DNA from: Apostichopus japonicus
Lineage: Eukaryota > Echinodermata > Holothuroidea > Aspidochirotida > Stichopodidae
Assembly (NCBI RefSeq): GCF_037975245.1
Contig: NC_092574.1
Span: forward strand, 26,520,713-26,584,712
Direction of reading: 5' to 3'
Length of the DNA: 64,000 bases
Shown: piece after piece, positions 49,309-61,430 of the stretch
Position numbering within the stretch: the first letter of the stretch is position 1
Layout: each line of letters starts with the position of its first letter
Translations under genes and position numbers: made by a program
The notes under the pieces: generated by a model
The model's input: only the letters and a program-made list of their open reading frames with translations
Databases searched by the model: none
What the model was told of the DNA's origin: nothing

Positions 49309-50035
49309 TAAAAAGCTTGTGTTTTCAGAAACTAATTTCCGTCAGTATTCTTTCTTTGATTGTATCAATTTATTTGGCCACATGTACAGTAAAACAATTC
49401 AGTAGTCTGTGTGGCATACCCATGAACATAGGAGATGTGATTAGAGGGGAGGGGAAGGGGGAGGGGGAGGGGAGGATATCGGAGTGGAGTTGAAATTTGT
49501 GACTGGTGTCAAGTAGAGAAAGGAGATTAGAGGATACAGATTTTAAGATTGTGTGCTTCCCTCTTACTCAAGGCAAGAGACCGTGGTGCTCGGTCGATTG
49601 TGGTTTTTGACATTAGACAATACTTCCTCAAACCCCTCCCCCACCCCTCTCTACAAAGACAGTCGAAAATTGCTTTGCTATGTGCATGGGTACAACTTTA
49701 CGGACACAGCTTATGTTTCAATGCTTACTTTGTAATTAGTCATTGTACAGAACAACCCCTATTCATCATCTCCAAACAATGCAACCAGGTTTACAGAACC
49801 AACGACATCCTTGAAAGTATCACAAATACATTAATTGTGAAACCAATACATGCTGGATATATTCCTATAAAGACACATAACTGCCAAAATGATCCTAAAA
49901 GAGGCTTGCAACTTGCATTCAAAAGAAAATCGTCAGAGTATATTTTAAAGTGCTTTAATCCCAATCAAAAGAGGTGATGAAAAAATCTATTACCCTTTTA
50001 AGAGGCAAATTGATATATATACTTAAGGTCTTTAG
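49309..50035 (+). other. probable FBXO8 3' UTR with G-rich tract
   Basis: A run of GGGGAGGGGAAGGGGGAGGG continuing to about 49476 (from 49447) could form an RNA quadruplex if transcribed. A 142-codon open frame (49549-49977) has no recognisable domain, begins at a non-ATG codon, and I found no splice link to FBXO8. No clear AATAAA was found close to the stop. Confidence 0.45.
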
Positions 50036-50046
50036 GTTTATATCAG

Positions 50047-50172
50047 ACTTCTGAAAGAGGACTTGAACAGGTCTGTGATGTTGCCAGCAATGCCACACAC
50101 GGAGGAATTCTTCCTCATGATCAACAGGTTACGTTCAAGTTTAAAACCAATCATACTTTAAGGATTGGGGAG
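50047..50172 (+). CDS. candidate exon of an unidentified gene
   Basis: This is an open 42-codon block (TSERGLEQVCDVASNATHGG, then ILPHDQQVTFKFKTNHTLRI and GE) between a possible acceptor (TTTATATCAG) and a perfect donor GAG|GTAAGT. Both ends are phase 0. Codon choice looks protein-like compared with surrounding DNA, but I do not recognise the protein and no start exon was found. An earlier acceptor, AG at 50034-50035, would add LYQ in the same frame. Confidence 0.4.
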
Positions 50173-51201
50173 GTAAGTTTATTGTTTTAGGAAGAATCTA
50201 AGTCTTATTTTGCCAATTTTGATAATTACTTGTACATAGCCATTGTTATAACAGAGTAATTATGTTATCAGTTGATCACTAGAGCCGTCTGTTGGCCTGC
50301 TGACATATTATTTGATTATTACAAACTTCTTGAAGTGAAACCTTGAAAATTGTTTGGAAGTGTTTGTGGTGGGCAACAAAGAACATTAAAAAATAATTAA
50401 AAACATTGATTTAAGTGTTAAGTTTCTTAAATTACCTTTAGGATTGTCTTTGTTGAAGTAATTAGGTATTCAGTTTAAAATGAGATTTAATTGGTTAGTA
50501 ATGAGGAATCATTTAGACAAGAATCTCACCAATTAGATTTCTGCTTTGTTTTGAGCTTATCAAAACAGCTTGTACTTGAAATGATTTCAAAAAGTTTCTG
50601 TTATTTCTCATATTTTAGTAAATATGGCTTCAGAACAAGAAATTGATGGACTGTATTTTTTCATAAAATTATAATTAATATCAATTATTATCTGTGTTGT
50701 CCTAAAGTTAAAATTGGGTGTCATTTGGATAACCCTGAATGCCACTTTCAGCAGTTTTCCATTTTGTTCCCCAGCTTCTTTTTTTTTTGGGGGGGAGGGG
50801 GGTGGGGGAGGGTGGCTGGTAGAAGTTGCAATGTATTTTAAAAGTACGTTTAAATTATTTGGCAGGAAATTGTTATTAGCCTCAACATTGTTTTTAGCCA
50901 TCATAAAATGTTGGCTCCTTTTTTTATTCTTTACATCAATATTTTAATCAAATCTGTTAAGTTAATTTATTCATTATGTGCATTGCATTGCCAAGATTTT
51001 GTTGTTAATTCATGAAATGAAAAACGTTCAGATTTTAGTTTATTTGACAAGCAGTCAGATGGAGATTTTGCAACTTTACATTAGACTAAAACTCCAGTCA
51101 AAGTCTTCTGATTTTATACCTTTCAGGGGTTCTAAAAGTTTGAAATGTAGCTAATTGTAAGTTGATAATTTTTTATATTTTTTATTTTTTCTGAGGGACA
51201 G

Positions 51202-51267
51202 ATGTCAGACATGGCTAAGCTTCTCCGACATGCCCTTAATTGTCTTTGTGATTGTCAAAGATGGTAG
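51202..51267 (+). CDS. candidate terminal exon of the same unidentified gene
   Basis: After a T-rich tract and GGGACAG acceptor, MSDMAKLLRHALNCLCDCQR and W are followed by TAG at 51265-51267. The frame continues phase 0 from the donor at 50172. The stop overlaps a possible donor ATG|GTAGAT, so the exon might not be terminal. Confidence 0.35.
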   Translation: MSDMAKLLRHALNCLCDCQRW

Positions 51268-52089
51268 ATTTAATTCTCTTCATCTTTTTGTATCCACTAA
51301 GAACAGACACGATTTGATCATGTGAATGAGGTGGTTTCTTTTTTGCTTGTTTGGGTTTTTGTTGCTTGCTTGGTTTCTGTTGCGTGTTCGGATGATGTTA
51401 CATTTTGACTTGCTTTACACAATAAGTTGTAAACCATTTTATCAACTGCTGTGATTCAACTTGGTATTTTTTAATTTTTTTCCTTTTTTCCTTGTTTTAT
51501 TTCTGAATGCTATGCATGAGAATGTTGTGTCTTATTTTGAATATTATTGAGTGTGTTATAGTTTTCAGTGTGTATATATTCATCAGTTTTGTACATAGAA
51601 ATCCAGAGAAATTGTGAAATTTTATATGCATAGAAGAGTAGACAGATGAAAATCAAAATCAAATTTATGGCTTATGCTAGAGAAAGCATGAAATAAGAGG
51701 AGATATGTTATGTTTTGTTGTAGTACAGCTAAAAAATATCTGTATTATATATTTTAAGTAGAGTAAGTGGGAGTCTAATCTGTGTTTTGTATGTAAAGAT
51801 TATTAACTCCTTTATCAATATTTAATTGCTTGTGCAAGTTCCAACTGAGAAAGGAATATGGTTTTCAAATAAGACAGCATTCTGGATTTGAGCCTTGAGA
51901 ATCATACACTGAGAGGCAGTCAGTGACATTAATCAACATTTGTCACATGAGAGAAGAATGTTATGTTTTATGTTCCAATCAGAGGACTCCGTTGAGAGCT
52001 AGGGTTAGCCCCTAGAACAATTATGTCATTGTGCCCCGCCCCCCCCCCCCCTGTTTGTACCCTTCATTTTTCCTTAAAGTGTGTTCTGG

Positions 52090-52215
52090 AAATTATAATA
52101 CATTGTTCCATATCCCATATTTCCTTGGCCCTCCTAATTTACCCGGGCCTTGGTGCTAAAGCCTTCTGACCCCTTTTTCTGGTTGCAATAACTGCATTTC
52201 CAGGAAATAAATGAA
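52090..52215 (+). repeat. dispersed repeat (pair with 55600-55740), copy 1
   Basis: TTCCATATCCCATATTTCCT and TTGGCCCTCCTAATTTACCC, followed by GGGCCTTGGTGCTAAAGCC and TTCTGACCCCTTTTTCTGG, align with the second copy at roughly 70% by eye. Confidence 0.55.
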
Positions 52216-53264
52216 AAATTTTATGTAAATCCTGGTGAGATGTAACAGTTGATTACTGTATTTTTACTCAAGTAGGTTCAGCAAGAAATTAAAAAGTCAA
52301 TTTTTTATTCCTTAATTCTCTCACAGATTAAAGAATGAAAAGACATGAAGGTCATTAATGATTAATGTAAGAAACAAGAAAAGGAAAATCTGGTAGAGGA
52401 GGGAGAGATGAGTGGGGGGGGGTATGGTTTTTAATATATTTAAATATTTATGAAAAAGGTGGTTCTTCTTTTTAAAATTCTTATAATAATGGAGAAAACT
52501 TTCATTCTCAAGTTAGGAATGAATATTGTAACTGTATTGTGCAATTAAACTCTGGGCTCTGTTGTGAGCTTAAAAGAATATGGTAGGTTGGGCCATCTGA
52601 TGTATACATTTAGGTACAGTGTCGACATAATCTAGCAGGAGTTCTTGAAATTAACTTTAGTCTATCAAAGGACCTGGTGTGGTTTACATAACCTCAGTTT
52701 AATTAATAACAATGGATGTTTATTGGTATGAAGTAACTGAAACAATTACTTTTGATTGTTTTATCCACCAGTGGGGTCACAAGAGGTGGACAGGGAGGGC
52801 TGTGCCTCATCTTAATTCTTAAACCTATGTTTCTGAATGTAAGCTCATATGATATGCCAAACTGCTGGATCATATTTACTCTGTATGATTGAGATCAATG
52901 TGTTCGAACATCTTGGTTCACACTTTCACACACAATTGTCTCTGTCATAACGATAACATGTTACCAGTTGATTTATATCCTCTGTAAGTGACAATGCTTG
53001 TCAGTACAGTAAAATCACACCCCCCAAACTCCATCCCCACCCTGAGTGGTGGAGTGGATCATACATTGCTCCACCTCAGTGATCCAGCTGGTGGCATTGG
53101 GGCCTTGAAACAAACAGTCCTGTCTTGTGCTTCGTACACAACTAACACTTTTATTAACCTAGAGGAAAAGTGGTCCCTCTGGTGGCTCAACCTTGTGGTG
53201 TACAAGCTTCATTTCTGTATGCTGGCATTGGGGGCGGAAGTATCATTCTGCCCCCCCCCCTCGC

Positions 53265-53545
53265 TCCGCAAGTCAGAAAACCCCTTTTTCATTTCCAAAT
53301 GAGAAAAAAATCTCATTTGGAGCACCAAAATGCATCTAAGGCCAGGTGAAAATGCAAAATTATTTTAAAAATGGAGTGGGTGTTGAAGTGTGCTGCTATA
53401 TTGCACCAAATTGCATCTGAGGCCACCTGGAAATGCAAAAAAGTTCCAAAGGGGAGGGGGACACCCCTCCCCTTAGACCCCTCCCCCAGGCCGACCATCA
53501 GTCTTCAGCCCCCCCACTCAAAAGTACCTTCCTACGCCACTGCCC
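53265..53545. mobile_element. transposon fragment ending CCTACGCCACTG
   Basis: The right end CCTTCCTACGCCACTG resembles the CGTAG-containing ends of the hAT-like elements at 40.4 kb. Inside are a perfect 11-bp hairpin (TCCAAATGAGA and TCTCATTTGGA, around 53299-53327) and two copies of a block containing GCATCTRAGGCCA and GAAATGCAAAA or GAAAATGCAAAA. A matching left end was not found. Confidence 0.45.
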
Positions 53546-54659
53546 CTCCCCCCTCCCTCCCTCCCTCCCTCCATCTTTTAGTCCAGAAATTAGGGGGTGA
53601 CATTTGAGCAGATTCCCAACAATGGGCAAATGTATTCATTAAGAAATTCTTTTTGGAATTTGCAAACCGTTGCTTATTTTGCTTACCTTTTGCTCCGATT
53701 TTATCATTTAATAGAATGACATAAAGATGGCAGCTGAATTCAAAGAATATTTTGTAGTTGTAACAATAAGGATAGAATAGTGTACCACAGGTGCAGAAAG
53801 CTTTATGTTTTAGATGAACAAGGATTTCAATGATAAAATATTTTAAGTAACTAAACAATGTCAACATTTCTTTTTCATATTTTAAATTGTGTGTTTTGTC
53901 ATGGATCTGAGATATGGATCCATAAATGAAGTTATTTGCAGTACATAATTCATAGTACTCTGAAGGATATCAAATAGAAAAACATTTAGCCATGAAAGAT
54001 TATTTGTTTGTTGTTTTTCCTGTATACTTTCTCTAAATCTGTGATTTTGATCAATAGGATTTTGGGTAAGAATTCGTTGTGTTGCATGCATGATTTTGAA
54101 CTCCTTTCTTAAATTTCTTTGTCTTGAAACTCAAAACATTTTGATGACTTTAGACAGAATTCAGTCTTGATATGTTATAGTTCAAGAAAAAAACAAATTA
54201 ATTACCGCTAGTAATGTTTCTACAGGTGCTGAGGGTCTCAACATATTCACCTTTAAAATATGCCTAAACTCTGGCATTCTCTTTCCAAGCTTCAGAAATG
54301 ATAATGTTGGTTCTTCAGTGCATTCCTAAGTGTTAATTTTTGTTTTAATTCTAATAACCGAACCCAAACATGTTCTTTTAACTTCATCGATACAATACAG
54401 CATCCTTGAAGTGACATTCAACACCAGACCATATAAGTCCCTTGTTTTCCAATAAAGTTTTGTGGTGCATCTGAGGAACTGACCTAATGATCTGTGTATT
54501 AGACTTAATTGTCCAGTCACTTTAATTGATAAACCATCACTTGTTTAAAGGGTCAGTTCTCAACAATTAAAAGTGTGTTTAAGGAATCCAGAGTTCCATA
54601 TTAGACTGATAGCAGTTGAATGATCTAAAACATCTCAAATCTGATTGTATGCCTATACA

Positions 54660-55050
54660 GTCATCCGTTATAACTGCAAACCAATCAACTCAGTAACCCA
54701 ATTTTCCTGTCGCACGCGTATTGTTGAATACCGCCATCATTTAGCCACCGCGGTCGCACAATCATTACAAAAAGTATGGATAGTGGACATCGACAAAAGA
54801 AACGGGGCGCGACCCAAAAATGTATCGTGAATGTTTTTAGTTGGTTCGCGGGAATTCTCAACACATGAGATAATTTATCTACAGTTTTCAGATTTTGCCG
54901 ACGGCGTTCGATTGATAGTTTTAAAACTAGTATCAAGTCCATTACCCAAGCTGTCTTTTAAGTATTGTGAGCATCTACTATACGCGGTGGGTCGTGGTTC
55001 ATTCCTCATGCAAACTCGAAGATCGTGGGCCTAAAAGTTTGCGGACTGTC
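54660..55050. promoter_or_regulatory. CpG-enriched patch, possible promoter or exon
   Basis: CpG is frequent here (GTCGCACGCG, CACCGCGGTCGCAC, GGGGCGCGACCC, CCGACGGCGTTCG, TACGCGGTGGGTCGTGG), with CCAAT words near 54680 and 54698. Open frames exist on both strands (61-85 codons) but none is recognisable. Confidence 0.3.
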
Positions 55051-55599
55051 GGTGAACATTACATTGAAATAAGATTGGGTGACAAACGCTCATTAATTTT
55101 GAGTTGACTATAGCACAAAGCTGTTGAACTATTGTGACCTCCCAAGCCATGTGTAAACGGCAAAGAAAACAAGACCCTCGAAAAATGACATAAATGGAGA
55201 TAGCATAGCTTAGACCTATAGGAGCCATAAGCAATGGTTCCAGTCTATGTGTTACAACATGGCAGTAAGTGTTTAGGCGCTACCCACTATAATGAAATAT
55301 CAGCAGAGCCATAGGAAGGGATCTCTGGTGGTAAGGAGGGGGGGTGGGTGGGATATAAGAGGTCGCCCACATGTGGTGGAGGCGCAGTACGGTCCAGCGG
55401 GAGAATATGACCATGAGACTTTCATATAGTTTGATTCTCTCGTAGGGAATGTTAGAAAGAGAAAATACTCTGTTATTTAGCAATTATTGATTGAGGGGGA
55501 GGGGAGGGGGGGGGTTCATAGCTTCTCCCTGCTCCTATGCTCCTTGTGTGTTGTGCTAAAACAATTCCATAAACTGTTACTTTAAGCTTTTCCTTGATT

Positions 55600-55740
55600 A
55601 TAATAGATATAAGAATCAGAATACGTTATTCTTTGTTCCCTATTTCTCCGGCCCCTAATTGACCTCGGGTCCGGTGGCTGCATCCTCCTGGCCCTTTCCG
55701 CCCTTCTTATCTGGTCGGTGTAATGGAGTAAACCCTAGGT
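55600..55740 (+). repeat. dispersed repeat (pair with 52090-52215), copy 2
   Basis: TTGTTCCCTATTTCTCCGGC is followed by CCCTAATTGACCTCGGGTCC, GGTGGCTGCATCCTCCTGG and CCCTTTCCG. Order and spacing are as in copy 1. Confidence 0.55.
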
Positions 55741-56967
55741 ACCTCACTAATTAGAAGTAATCAAATATACGTAATGGACACTACCTCTTATTAATAAAGA
55801 ACCATCCAATTGTGTGACACACAGCAAAGTACATGCACAAGGAAAAATACAAATTTACAGGAATATGTTCCTCTCTCATCAATCAAATATAATTGTATCT
55901 CTGGACTATCCATTTAGCCAACACAAACTTTTCCAAGCATAAATCCGTCTTTTTCTTTTTGGCGTCTGAAGTTTTAACCAAAGAATTTGCATGAAGTTTA
56001 CCTCCTGTAGTATAGGCAGTCTTTGAGTTCGTTTTATGAGAGAAAGACAAGTTTGTTGCACTATTTTTAAAATATAGTTCCATCTTTGTGGAAACAATAA
56101 AATGTCATATAAGTTTTGAAGAGGAAGGCAAATGTGAAAACTATAATTGACAACAAAGACGATCGCTATGTTACCCTATTTGCCCCCTTTACGATTGGAA
56201 CGTGAGGTAAAACCTACTTCTTCCTTTAAATTTCTTTTCAAAACATTTTCGGACACGATCGTAGAAAATTCGTGGTTTCTATTGTCGGATAAATCTGTTG
56301 GTAAAGTCACGACGTGGAAACATTATCACGTTAAAATAACACGCAGGTGAAGTTTGAGGGGTTCTCATTATTCTACCTTGAATAGGTGGGTGGTTTATAG
56401 ATCGAAAAATATCACATTTAAAATATCGAGAGAATACGTACTATTACACGAATATCTGTACATAATGAAATTATCATTGAAATACTAATAATGGAGCGGT
56501 TAACTTTTCCAGGTTGTTGTAAGATATTTGTTGTAACCTAAAAGATGAGTTTCTGGCTGAGAAATAATGTATTAAATATGCATGCCAGATGAATCGGGGC
56601 TGGTAGCAATTCATGTCCGCAGTCCGCCACGGTACCGGACCATTACTCACAGCTAATATAGGCTATACTGTTATAAATAGGTGTAGTTAGCTACATTACA
56701 TTATCACTTTGATGTTTACAAGAGACCTTACCCCAAAGAGCATTGTAACGATAGTTGCTGGCGTTGCTGGTTTTCTATACATGCTCTCATGTATGTTGCA
56801 AACAAAGACAAGACTCTGGAAATACCAGCTAACAACTATATTTCGTATTATTGATAATAATTGATTATAATTGATAATTTGATTATTTTAGCCGATCCTA
56901 CTGTTTCCCTGAGTCGCTTGTCTTAAATAAACACGCGGGATGTGCTTGCCAATATCAGGACTACACA

Positions 56968-57180
56968 CAGGGACGTCGCTAGAGGTGGTGTGTGTGTGGG
57001 GGGGGGGGGGGGTGTCTCACCCCCTAATCTTGGTAAAACTGACGATAGTTGGAAACTTTGAGTGCGACAGTCGGAATTTCCGACTGTCGCAGTCGGAATT
57101 TCCTGGCTCCAAACCCATCCAGTTTGAATTTCAGCCACTACCCCCCCCCCCCCAATCATCAGGCCTTATCTACGTCCCTG
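56968..57180. mobile_element. hAT-like miniature element, 213 bp
   Basis: It starts CAGGGACGTCGCTAG and ends TATCTACGTCCCTG. The outer nine bases are perfect inverted repeats. Flanking 8-mers ACTACACA (56960-56967) and ACTACACC (57181-57188) fit an 8-bp target duplication with one change. A G-run (about 56998-57012) and a C-run (about 57141-57153) lie symmetrically inside. At 57064-57090 there is a perfect 13-bp palindrome with a one-base centre (GCGACAGTCGGAA). No transposase. Confidence 0.82.
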
Positions 57181-57640
57181 ACTACACCGATGATAGGGAC
57201 CAAAGACGGTATCTCTTTAAAAATGGCTACACCAACGATGCAGGTAATAGGCTACGGATGGAAGCCGTTGCCAACATGATAATTGTTTCGATATTCTCGT
57301 GTTTAGTACTAAGTGTCATAAAAACATTACTCAACAGTGAAAAGACGGCGACTTAGAAAACCAAAATGGTCTCTTGAATGAAGATGAGGAATCCCATATG
57401 TTTGAAATAAAGAGAAGAGTTCAAAATTATTCCTGTTATACCGACTAGTTGTCATAACGGAGGGATCGACGGTGCCGAGCTGGCCAAGTTGGACATCATT
57501 AAGAGACTCGCCACGTCAACCATGATACCTACAAATTCGTCAGTGTTCTCAGAGGAGAGGTTGGTAGCATCCCCAAAGATGAAAGGAAGCTTAGCAATGA
57601 ACACAATAAGTTACAGTGTTATCAATAAGGAATAACACGA
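57181..57640 (+). other. coding-like remnant, unidentified
   Basis: Two protein-like reading segments occur in different frames: YTDDRDQRRYLFKNGYTNDA onward (to TAG at 57353-57355) and, from about 57473, AELAKLDIIKRLATSTMIPT onward to about 57630. The second faintly resembles hAT transposase C-terminal regions. The frame changes and stops suggest decay. Identity is not established. Confidence 0.2.
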
Positions 57641-57839
57641 CGTCAAAACAGGTTTAATTTCATTCAGATAAAACCATGGATGAAGACTGCAGGTACCGTT
57701 AAATTATACATAACTGGCTCTTGCATTGTCAACCTAAGCTATAGGCTCAACGCTACGTATGTCAGAGTTATGTCGGCTGCATTACTAAGGCTAGGTTATA
57801 TACCAATGCTAATGTTTTCCTGGCATTCATCGATTATCT

Positions 57840-57975
57840 TTAGCTGCTGCCATTTGGAGGGATTGTCTCTGTTTGACAGGTTATCATTGACCGGGGTAAT
57901 ATTGTGGTTGTAAAGCGCATTAAAATGCATTTGCATATAGTTGCGCTATATAAATGAATATATTATTATTATGAT
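57840..57975 (+). mobile_element. retroelement 3' tail (L2/CR1-like LINE or its SINE partner)
   Basis: TTGTAAAGCGCATTAAAATG, then GCGCTATATAAATGAATA and a TATTATTATTATG repeat, match the widely shared tail of L2/CR1-type elements and their dependent SINEs. Upstream homology is faint and no reverse transcriptase is present. Confidence 0.6.
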
Positions 57976-60900
57976 TATGCATATAACCTTGGAATTTCTT
58001 CTTCAAGAAAGAAAAGTATTTTAATGTCTGACATCTTTCTTTGGTTGATCGGTGTGGAAAGCGGGCATGGGCGGGGGGGGGGGGGGAGGACGGGTTAGCA
58101 ACGAGGTAGTACTTATTGCGATATTTTGGGACTGTTCTTAATATTGGTCATCTGCCGCCCGGAGATCAGCGTTAGAATCAATGAAGTTTGTCAGGTTACG
58201 TGGTGAATGTTGGCAACACTTAGTAGTAGCACACAGTCGTTTTAAAGCTGATGCACAAAATGAATCCTCGTGCACATCCTTTCCACAAATTTCATTCTTT
58301 GTTTAATGCTACCTCACAATCACACCTCTGCACCACCCCCCCCCCCACCCCTGCCCTTCTCGCCCCTGACCAAGCGTATATCATCTCAAGTATAGCACAT
58401 GTATATATATGCTTTTCACAAAGAGTCTTTCAGGACAGAGAGGGAACCAGGAAGCAAACAAACTAATCACATCAAAAGATAGATGACACACAGTGTTGAA
58501 TTACCATATTTGAATATTCATAAACGTATTGCCCATGCCCTGTACACACTTTCAAACAGTCATTAATCTTGTGGGAGCAGTTGTTTGTTTAAATTTTGAC
58601 ACGCACCGACTCCATTACACCAAAGTTAAAAGCTATACCAATTGTTAAATACCCTCATTAAAAAATTATAGGCATAGCATACATCATTTTTTTGTTTCAA
58701 TTACGCTTCGCAACAGCTGGTTAACAACTTATGTTTAATTTATTCATGGTTCAGTGAAAATTTCATTCGCATTCATCAAACTTAATAAGAAAGAAAGAAA
58801 TAAACTCCAAACAGACCGTGATGTGTAATTATTTCCACCTTGTCTGTGTTCCATATAGACGTATGTAGGTGTTTATAGTATACAAGCGGCATAGCTTTAT
58901 ACCTTGATATAAAGTCAATCGAAGATGGCTCTTGAAAACGTGTCTTCGTCACAGTTGTCGCAAAGTGCATAGTCAGTTTTTAACGACAGGATCGCACGCT
59001 TCGATGCTTGCGATACGTCGTTGTGCAGGTACGGAAGAGAGATCAGCTTCTGTGTTGATAGACGATGATTCTATGGAGCATGTGGGATTCGGTTTTACTT
59101 TCAAACCTTTGTGATAAAAGGACACTCTGATAAAACCCACTGGTATCATAATATATAAATTACCCGAAATGTAAGCGTTCCACTGGCAACAATCTAGAAC
59201 GAGTAGTCAGTTTTTTTAACACTAAAATATATTAAAAATCATCTAAAGTGTGGGTAAGTTGTACAATAGTATAGACTTCTTTATATAACAAATAAATGAA
59301 TAAATAAATAAAAGTAGAAATTTGAACTGTCTTGTTTTAATTTTGTGACTAGAAAACACATATATATGTTGAGTAACACACTACTCATTTTGTGCGAGTT
59401 TCCTTTCACTTTCCATTAAGTGTTGCCTCATTTATATTCAGTGATGGAATAGATATCTTTACAGAGTTTTATGTCTATGTTTATGAATATTCAGAAGGTG
59501 GGCGTTACTTGTTATAAATTCAGTATATCATTTGGTGCTGTTTGTTACGATATCTTCGTCCTCTACAATTTTATACCCGGTTTAAGAAGAACGAACTTCA
59601 TCAATCAATTTCCCGAAATATTTATGTTTACAAATGATCAAGGAATCAATCCCAAGCACCCCTCCCCTTACTCATTCCCCTGTCCCCCCCCCTCACCCCC
59701 ATTGAGTGTCGTTTAATTTTGCGTCCTGCAACAAAAGAGTATACATAGTTAATAAAGAAATGAATTATAATAGAGTTTACAAGAAAGATTTAGACTACAA
59801 AAAATTCACTGTTATCAAGACACATATCATTTAAGTTGTTCTTTGGATATGAAAGGTGATACATTGGTGAGGGTCGGGTTAGAGTGAGGGGGGGGGGGGG
59901 TGACTGACGTTGAATGACGATAACTTCCAACATTATTCTGATACATCTGACAATATATGTTCTACTGTTTTATAAATATTTCTGGTGGTTGGGGGTCAAA
60001 GCAATAGATTTTATTTCTCTATAAAGATAAGGAAATTTTTTGTTTGTTTCATAAAAGTCATGCTGCGATCATTCGTGCGAACAGAAATAATTCATTCAAC
60101 CATGATACATTCTGGCCTGTTCTGAAATGTTTCCGTAACGTCAGCCTGTATCTTATCAAGATCAGCTAATCTTAATTGTTTTTGGGAGAGAGAAGTTGTC
60201 GTTAAAACTCTTCCGGGATTATTCTTTCATTTTCTCACTATCTCTGAAGAATATTGAAAACATCCATAAACGTGTCCGGGACACGTTAGGCGGATATTTT
60301 GTTGCGAGTTTTATGTGTATTGAATAGTCCGTGCCAAGCCACCAAACATCCCGTAGTTTTAAACAGCCGTTGTGTATAACGCCTAGCTTAATTTAATGAA
60401 CAACGTTACCTACTTTAGTAGGCAAGATTGAAAAGATACACATCATTGGTTCTAGTTTTCATTTGATATCTGGATAATCTCAAAAATGATTCTTTTGAAA
60501 TTAAAAATTATTTTAATGTTTATTTGAAAACCAGAATGGTGTAAGATTCATGGATTCGTTTACACTGGTACTAGGCCGGTAGTGAAAGGGTCGGTAGTGT
60601 CCCGTCGGACTACGCATGCCCAACAAACAACTTCAGCTTAACGTTTGGTTTATTTCGCGGGAAATTAAACTGTAAGCTATCTTTTTCACGAGACACGGTT
60701 GACCTTCAGAATTTTTTTAAAGAAATTCATGAATAAAACCTAAACAAACTGCATTATTAAGTAGACCTCATTTAGGTTATTCCGTGAAGACGTCGAGTAG
60801 GGTTGCCAGTTATACTCGCATAAATCGCATACATTTTTTCGGCTAAATTTAAATCAAATTTCAGAAGAAGACTAATGAAACCCTCATCTCTGCTTTAAGA

Positions 60901-61209
60901 GAAAAAGTAATAAATGGCATTATGAATTAACAACAACTACAGCAACAAAATCTTGAAATTGACAACATAATTTTCAAATTCTAAGTACTGCTTGGAAAAT
61001 TGTATATTTCTAAACTTAAATTATCCTAAGCATTACTTCCTTTGCCAGGGGTTCTCAAAAGAGAAGGCCACAAGAAAGGCGGTGGGGGGGGGGGGGGTGG
61101 GGTTGGCAGTGAGAATCAACATCTTTCTAAACCTAGGGTTGAGTATAATGTGCAGAGAAGATCAGAGGGGTGCTCGAGTCTATATAAGAGGCCGCATAGT
61201 GTGCATGAT
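57976..61209. other. non-genic stretch
   Basis: No gene was recognised. It holds G/C-runs (58070-58087, 58338-58349, 59684-59692, 59889-59900, 61084-61098). A CpG-containing block near 58940-59110 carries a short protein-like open frame ending at 59114. Confidence 0.45.
60653..60664. promoter_or_regulatory. E2F-like site
   Basis: TTTCGCGGGAAA is a canonical E2F word. It sits in a small CpG-containing patch (about 60570-60670) including GACTACGCATGCCC. Target gene and activity are unknown. Confidence 0.3.
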
Positions 61210-61213
61210 AGAT

Positions 61214-61430
61214 TGTTAATATATACGTAAGACCTTAATATATACGTAAGACCTTAATATATATACGTAAGACCTTAATATATACGTAAGACCTTAATAT
61301 ACCTTAGACCTTAAGATAAACGTAAAACCTATATACATAAGACCTTAATATATACGTAAGACCTTAATATATACGTTAGACCTTCATATATACGTAAGAC
61401 CTTAAGATATACGTAAGACCTTAATATATT
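61214..61430. repeat. 19-bp minisatellite, about 11 copies
   Basis: The unit is ATATACGTAAGACCTTAAT, with small length changes in the TA stretch and a few point variants (TTAGACC, AAAACC). Confidence 0.95.

Larger units (their letters stand above)
51268..56967. other. non-genic stretch with transposon remnants
   Basis: No gene was recognised. T-rich and G/C-run-rich DNA (52028-52052, 52415-52425, 53250-53262, 53540-53575, 55337-55350, 55495-55516) surrounds the repeats listed separately. Part may belong to the UTR or intron of the candidate gene above. Confidence 0.45.

Noticed and set aside
49549-49977. 142-codon open frame after the FBXO8 stop
   Set aside because: No ATG at the start, no recognisable domain, no splice signals linking it to neighbours; most likely 3' UTR read by chance. 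A homology search could overturn this.
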